DNA from: Spirosomataceae bacterium | Lineage (GTDB): Bacteria > Bacteroidota > Bacteroidia > Cytophagales > Spirosomataceae | Reading direction: 5' to 3' | Assembly: GCA_025455785.1 (NCBI GenBank) | Contig: JALOLV010000002.1 | Location: 1 to 32,422, forward strand | DNA length: 32,422 bases | Part shown: piece after piece, positions 27,720-32,422 of the stretch | How positions within the stretch are numbered: position 1 is the first letter of the stretch | Layout of the letters: every line of letters starts with the position of its first letter | The notes under the pieces: generated by a model | Database searches by the model: none | Told to the model about the DNA's origin: nothing | Seen by the model: only the letters and a program-made list of their open reading frames with translations | Position numbers and translations under genes: made by a program

Positions 27720-28931
27720 ATGAAATCTCCGAAAAACCATATCATCAGTTTTATTGGGCTTTTTGTGGCTTTTGTGTCTTGTGTTGATACCTATAAAATT
27801 GATATTGTAACCGACAAAGGCTACATTTTGGTGGATGGAACCATCACCGATTTGAACGAGCCACAATTTGTGCAGATTGTTCGTACGCCCGACGATGCCC
27901 AATATACAAGCACCGAATTTACTTCTACAATCGTGGCAAGAGGCAAAACGGCATTGCCGGTCTCTAACGCCGATGTGAAGTTGATTCTGAACGAAAAAGA
28001 AACCATACAGCTTCAAGAGGTCGATGCTGGTTACTACTATTTGCCGACAACTTTTAGAGCAAAAGTAGGAGATAGGTATCAGCTACGATTTCGTACGGCC
28101 GAGAATGGCAAAACCTACGAATCGACAGTCGAGCAGATGGTAGCGGTGGCCCCTATTACCAATATTTACGATGAATTTAACCCAATAGGAGTACGTAGAT
28201 TTGGGTCGGCCGGAGACCGAATTGCATCGAGCGATGTCTATATCGACTTTACGGATGTTGCCAACTCCAAGAATTTTTATCGTTGGCGGTGGCAGCTTTG
28301 GGAGCCTCAGAAGTATTGCGAAACTTGCAAACAAGGGCGTTATAATTTATACGAAACCGAGAATGGCGAAACGGGTGATTGCTATCGAGACTTGACACTA
28401 CCCGGCAATAATGAATACGATTATACTTGCGGAAGCCTCTGCTGGGATATTTTTTATAGCTCCGACATCAACATTTTTTCTGATATCTATACCGATGGAC
28501 AGCTACAAAAAAACAAGTTGGCTGCTCAGATTCCGCTCTATCAATCAAATCAATGTTTGGTGAGTATCCAGCAAATGTCATTGACTCCCAATGCGTATCG
28601 GTATTTTAAACTGATTCAAGACCAATCGGTCAATACGGGTACATTAGCCGATACGCCTCCGGCACCAATCAAAAGCAATGTTGTGAATACCAAAGATAGC
28701 AAAGAGCTAATTTTGGGGTATTTTTCGGTATCATCGGTGAGCGAAAAAAGACATATGATTACCCGAAAAAACACGACGGGCGGCCGTCTGAATGGGTTGT
28801 TTACTTCAATCACCAATCGCTTACCGCAACCCGAAGACGCAAGCGGCGACCGTGGGGATATTCCGTTGGCAATTTGTAAAAGTAGTCGTACACGCACACC
28901 CATAAGACCCGCCGGTTGGGAAATCAAATAG
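27720..28931 (+). CDS. DUF4249-like lipoprotein, partner of the downstream TonB receptor
   Basis: Lipoprotein-like N-terminus (LFVAFVSCVDTYKI), architecture ILVDGTITDLNEPQFVQIVRTP... typical of DUF4249 proteins; 3 nt after the GH31 stop and 4 nt before the receptor start. Confidence 0.8.
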   Translation: MKSPKNHIISFIGLFVAFVSCVDTYKIDIVTDKGYILVDGTITDLNEPQFVQIVRTPDDAQYTSTEFTSTIVARGKTALPVSNADVKLILNEKETIQLQEVDAGYYYLPTTFRAKVGDRYQLRFRTAENGKTYESTVEQMVAVAPITNIYDEFNPIGVRRFGSAGDRIASSDVYIDFTDVANSKNFYRWRWQLWEPQKYCETCKQGRYNLYETENGETGDCYRDLTLPGNNEYDYTCGSLCWDIFYSSDINIFSDIYTDGQLQKNKLAAQIPLYQSNQCLVSIQQMSLTPNAYRYFKLIQDQSVNTGTLADTPPAPIKSNVVNTKDSKELILGYFSVSSVSEKRHMITRKNTTGGRLNGLFTSITNRLPQPEDASGDRGDIPLAICKSSRTRTPIRPAGWEIK

Positions 28932-28935
28932 AATC

Positions 28936-31290
28936 ATGAAAAAAGCTATATTTTACATATTTCTTCTTTTAATTAGCTCCGATGTCTTTGCTCAAATCTA
29001 CGCCATCAGTGGTGTTGTCCGAGATTCGAGTACCAATACCCCACTCGAAGGAGCAACCGTCATCATCGACCGTAATAAGAGCTTACAAGGTGTAAAAACC
29101 GATGCAAAAGGCAGGTTTTTGGTGCGTGTAGTGGGCGGCGACCATATCATCACAGTGCGGTTTGTGGGGTATGTGCCATTCTCGAAATTTATCCCTTCTC
29201 AAAAAAGTAATGTTGAGTTCGATATCGCTTTAGAGCGTGTCGAGAGCCAATTAGAACAAGTCGTTATTACTACCAAGGGCTACGACCAGACCGTCCGTCA
29301 GCCACTTCTGGGTGTAAATCAGATAAATATCAAGACTTTTAAGCGGCTACCTGCGGCATTTGGCGAAGTTGATTTATTGCGTGGAATCCAGATGCTACCG
29401 GGGGTTACGAGTGTAGGCGAGGCCTCGAATGGTGTAAACATCCGTGGCGGTACAACCGACCAAAACCTGATTTTGATGGACGATACACCGATTTTCAATC
29501 CTACTCACATGTTTGGATTATTCTCGGTTTTTCCGCCCGATGCTGTCTCAAATCTTGATTTATACAAAGGAAACGTACCGGGTAGATATGGCGGAAGGGC
29601 GGCCTCGGTGATGGATATTTCGCTCAAAAACCCCAGCCTTGATAAATTCATGCTCAAAGGCGGTATGAGTGTTGTATCGAACCGTTTGATGGTCGAAACG
29701 CCGATTGTAAAAGATAAACTCGGGGTTTATTTTGCAGGTCGTGGGGCTTTCAATGATTTTTTGTTGCCCATTGCCTCCGACGAACTCAAAGGAATTAGAG
29801 CCCAGTTTGGCGAAGGAGTTTTTAAGGCCTTCTGGCGGGTAAATGACCGAAACACCATCACAGCGATGGGCTATAAAAGCTATGACTATTTCAAAACAGG
29901 GTTATTGACAAACCTGCCCAACGTAGTGGGTACTTCGACCTACTTTACGCACACCACCAATAATGCTTCGTTGCGTTGGCTACACGTGATTAATCCTAAG
30001 TTGGATATCCAGACAACGGCAATCGTTGCCGATTATACACCCGAAATCGCTACGATTGAGAAAGATTCTGATAATTCGGTCGAGCTGGTTTCTAATCTAT
30101 TGCAGAAACAAATCAAATCGAGCCTGAATTATCAATTATCTAACCATAAAATAGAATCGGGCTTGAGTTTTATTCAATATACCATCAAACCCGGAACACT
30201 TTTTCCGAACGCCAGTCCGAGCGTAAGATTCATCACAACCCCGACCGAGTATGCCAACGAAGCCGCTTGGTATGTAGATGATGAATGGAATATCTCTAAA
30301 AAACTGGCGGTTTCGATGGGTTTGCGGTATTCGTGGTTTATGTCGATGGGCCCCAATAACTATCGTAGTTATGAAGCAGGCGAGCCACGAGATGATTTTT
30401 CGGTAATAGATACTATTGCGGTAGCAAAAGGCAAAATCATGAAATCTTACGGCGGTTTTGAACCTCGTTTTGGTCTCAGATATGCCCTCAACGAAAAAAC
30501 ATCGTTGAAATTCGGCTATAATCTCATGCGTCAGTATTTGCAGATTGTATCGAATACGACAACACCGATACCGACTTCTCGTTGGAAAACCAGCGACCAG
30601 CACATCAAACCCCAAATCAGCAGTTTGATTTCGGCTGGTTATTATCAGTCATTCAAAGACGATATTTATGAGGTCTCGCTCGAAGGTTATTACCGATTCA
30701 CCGAAAACATGGTTGATTATAAACCCGTTGTGCAGGGAGTTAGTAAATCGTACGGACTTGAGGTGATGTTATCGAAGAAAAAAGGTAAACTAAATGGCTG
30801 GATAAACTATACTTATGCACGAACTTTGAATCGTACTTTTGAGGGGATTAACCCAATCGAACAAGTAAATAACGGCAATTGGTATCCGTCCAATTACGAC
30901 CGTCCGCATAGTTTTAATAGCTCGATAGATATTTCGGTCAATAAACATAATTCGTTTAGTTTTACTTTTATGTATAGCCGAGGCCGACCTTACACCGAGC
31001 CAGTTGGATTTGTGAATTACCTCAATAATTTTTATCCTTTCTATGATGAGCGTAACAACAAACGGATTCCGGATTATCACCGTCTTGATTTCTCGTGGAA
31101 TATCTATAATCCAAGCATGAAAAACCGCCGCTATAAAGGAAATTGGGCGTTTACGGTCTATAATATCTATGCCCGCAAAAATGTCTATTCGGTGTTTTTC
31201 AGAACCGAAAACGGTATCAACAAAGGCTACAAACTCCAAATCTTTGCCGCTCCGATAGTATCGCTGGCTTATAATTTTGAATTTCAATAA
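28936..31290 (+). CDS. TonB-dependent receptor with CarboxypepD_reg-like N-terminus
   Basis: Signal peptide (FLLLISSDVFAQ), YAISGVVRDSSTNTPLEGATVIIDRN, plug (FGEVDLLRGIQMLPGVTSVGEASNGVNIRGGTTDQNLILMDDTPIFNPTHMFGLFSVFPPDAVSNLDLYKGNVPGRYGGR), barrel ending SLAYNFEFQ. Confidence 0.95.
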   Translation: MKKAIFYIFLLLISSDVFAQIYAISGVVRDSSTNTPLEGATVIIDRNKSLQGVKTDAKGRFLVRVVGGDHIITVRFVGYVPFSKFIPSQKSNVEFDIALERVESQLEQVVITTKGYDQTVRQPLLGVNQINIKTFKRLPAAFGEVDLLRGIQMLPGVTSVGEASNGVNIRGGTTDQNLILMDDTPIFNPTHMFGLFSVFPPDAVSNLDLYKGNVPGRYGGRAASVMDISLKNPSLDKFMLKGGMSVVSNRLMVETPIVKDKLGVYFAGRGAFNDFLLPIASDELKGIRAQFGEGVFKAFWRVNDRNTITAMGYKSYDYFKTGLLTNLPNVVGTSTYFTHTTNNASLRWLHVINPKLDIQTTAIVADYTPEIATIEKDSDNSVELVSNLLQKQIKSSLNYQLSNHKIESGLSFIQYTIKPGTLFPNASPSVRFITTPTEYANEAAWYVDDEWNISKKLAVSMGLRYSWFMSMGPNNYRSYEAGEPRDDFSVIDTIAVAKGKIMKSYGGFEPRFGLRYALNEKTSLKFGYNLMRQYLQIVSNTTTPIPTSRWKTSDQHIKPQISSLISAGYYQSFKDDIYEVSLEGYYRFTENMVDYKPVVQGVSKSYGLEVMLSKKKGKLNGWINYTYARTLNRTFEGINPIEQVNNGNWYPSNYDRPHSFNSSIDISVNKHNSFSFTFMYSRGRPYTEPVGFVNYLNNFYPFYDERNNKRIPDYHRLDFSWNIYNPSMKNRRYKGNWAFTVYNIYARKNVYSVFFRTENGINKGYKLQIFAAPIVSLAYNFEFQ

Positions 31291-31296
31291 TTGCTT

Positions 31297-31344
31297 AATC
31301 TATAAATTTTATTAAATTTGTTGATTACAATCTATAAATTTTAT
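31297..31344. repeat. Two-copy 16-bp direct repeat AATCTATAAATTTTAT
   Basis: Identical copies at 31297-31312 and 31329-31344 (32-bp period); the second overlaps the ATPase start codon. Confidence 0.85.
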
Positions 31345-32422
31345 GAAAATTATAGAAAGGGTTTTACAGAAGCAGATTGAGTTACGATGGGATTCGGGTA
31401 AAGTGGTATTGGTTTTAGGACCTCGACAAGTAGGAAAAACCACACTAATAGAAAATTTTTGTAAGCGATTTGGTGATTATCTTTATATAAATGGCGATGA
31501 CGTGGATAACCGAACTATTCTTGAAGATGCAGGCGAGGCACGGATTCGACAAATCATCGGTAATAATAAGTTGATATTCATTGACGAAGCCCAGCGTATC
31601 AAAAACATAGGAATTATCCTCAAAATTATTCATGACCGCCTAAAAGATGTGAGAGTTTTGGTGAGCGGCTCGTCGGCTCTTGAAATCAATAATATCCTCA
31701 ACGAGCCTCTAACTGGTAGAAAGTGGGAATATAACCTTTTCCCAATCTCGTGGCAAGAGCTAAACGACCATTTTGGGTATTTAGAAGCTACCAAACAGTT
31801 AGAAACAAGGCTGATTTATGGAATGTATCCCGAAGTGGTAACGCACACGGGCGATGAAAAAAATATCTTAAAACAACTCACAGGAAGCTATCTTTACAAA
31901 GATTTATTGGCATACGAGGGTATTCGCAAGCCCGATTTGCTCGATAAACTTTTGGTTGCGTTGGCGTTGCAGGTGGGTTCGGAGGTTTCTTACAACGAAC
32001 TCTCACAACTATTGCGGATTGATAGGGCAACCGTCGAGCAATACATTTCGTTGTTAGAGAAAGCCTTTGTTGTTTTTCGGCTGAATCCTTTTAGTCGAAA
32101 TTTACGAAACGAAATCAATAGTTCACGCAAGATTTACTTTTTTGATAATGGTATCCGAAACGCTGTAATCAATAATTTTAATCCATTACAATTAAGACAA
32201 GATACGGGTGCGTTGTGGGAGAATTTTATGATAAGCGAACGCCTAAAATTCAATATTTATAACGAACAAAACGGGCGAAATTACTTCTGGAGAACCTACC
32301 AGCAACAAGAAATTGACTATATCGAAGACCATGACGGTAAAATAAGTGCATTTGAATTTAAGTGGAATCCGAACGCTAAAAGTCGTTTTTCGAGGGTATT
32401 TACAGATGCCTATTCGGAAGCT
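31343..32422 (+). CDS. ATP-binding protein, AAA_14/DUF4143 type (3' end beyond the window)
   Basis: Own translation from ATG 31343, open to the window end (360 codons): MKIIERVLQKQIELRWDSGKVVLVLGPRQVGKTTLIENF (Walker A), KLIFIDEAQRI (Walker B), VLVSGSSALEINN, LLRIDRATVEQYISLLEKAFVVFRLNPFSRNLRNEI, IDYIEDHDGKISAFEFKW; absent from the ORF track because it is open-ended. Confidence 0.92.
   Translation, partial: MKIIERVLQKQIELRWDSGKVVLVLGPRQVGKTTLIENFCKRFGDYLYINGDDVDNRTILEDAGEARIRQIIGNNKLIFIDEAQRIKNIGIILKIIHDRLKDVRVLVSGSSALEINNILNEPLTGRKWEYNLFPISWQELNDHFGYLEATKQLETRLIYGMYPEVVTHTGDEKNILKQLTGSYLYKDLLAYEGIRKPDLLDKLLVALALQVGSEVSYNELSQLLRIDRATVEQYISLLEKAFVVFRLNPFSRNLRNEINSSRKIYFFDNGIRNAVINNFNPLQLRQDTGALWENFMISERLKFNIYNEQNGRNYFWRTYQQQEIDYIEDHDGKISAFEFKWNPNAKSRFSRVFTDAYSEA

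Noticed and set aside
30136-30615. 159-aa antisense ORF inside the last TonB receptor gene (and the 165-aa one at 30790-31287)
   Set aside because: Shadow ORFs opposite a well-supported CDS; no domain-like sequence, promoter or signal.
1-32422. CRISPR arrays, tRNA/rRNA genes, IS elements or prophage genes
   Set aside because: No repeat-spacer pattern, cloverleaf-like sequence, transposase/integrase motif or phage structural gene was seen by eye; a tool run (tRNAscan-SE, CRISPRCasFinder, ISfinder) would be needed to exclude them formally.

Overview
Window from a Bacteroidota genome, Cytophagales-like by gene content and promoter style (not tested). I read it as five blocks. (1) 352-7131: FecI-type ECF sigma factor, FecR anti-sigma factor, STN-containing TonB-dependent receptor, and a lipoprotein with a beta-helix-like C-terminal half in place of SusD. 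(2) 7189-12801: tightly packed run of exported enolase-superfamily enzyme, NTF2-like protein, GH28-like protein, second exported enolase-superfamily enzyme and DAACS symporter. (3) 12971-15964 (-): large FAD/Fe-S oxidoreductase (D-lactate dehydrogenase/GlcD-like). (4) 16389-24875: SusC/SusD pair with a good upstream promoter match and a strong terminator, then a small lipoprotein and a large VCBS/ASPIC-UnbV lipoprotein. (5) 24954-31290: GH31-like protein with a T9SS tail, DUF4249-like lipoprotein and TonB-dependent receptor. A DUF4143-type AAA ATPase runs off the right edge. No tRNA, rRNA, CRISPR array or clear mobile element was recognised. The most interesting points are: glycosidase-like proteins whose catalytic motifs look altered (GH28: GHG to QTN and RxK to NFK; GH31: WSGD to WSGT); two enolase-superfamily enzymes with export signals next to the GH28 and a carboxylate symporter; twin hairpins with the same CGCCAA loop between fecR and the receptor gene; and a structured leader upstream of susC. 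Family names come from reading motifs, not from database searches.
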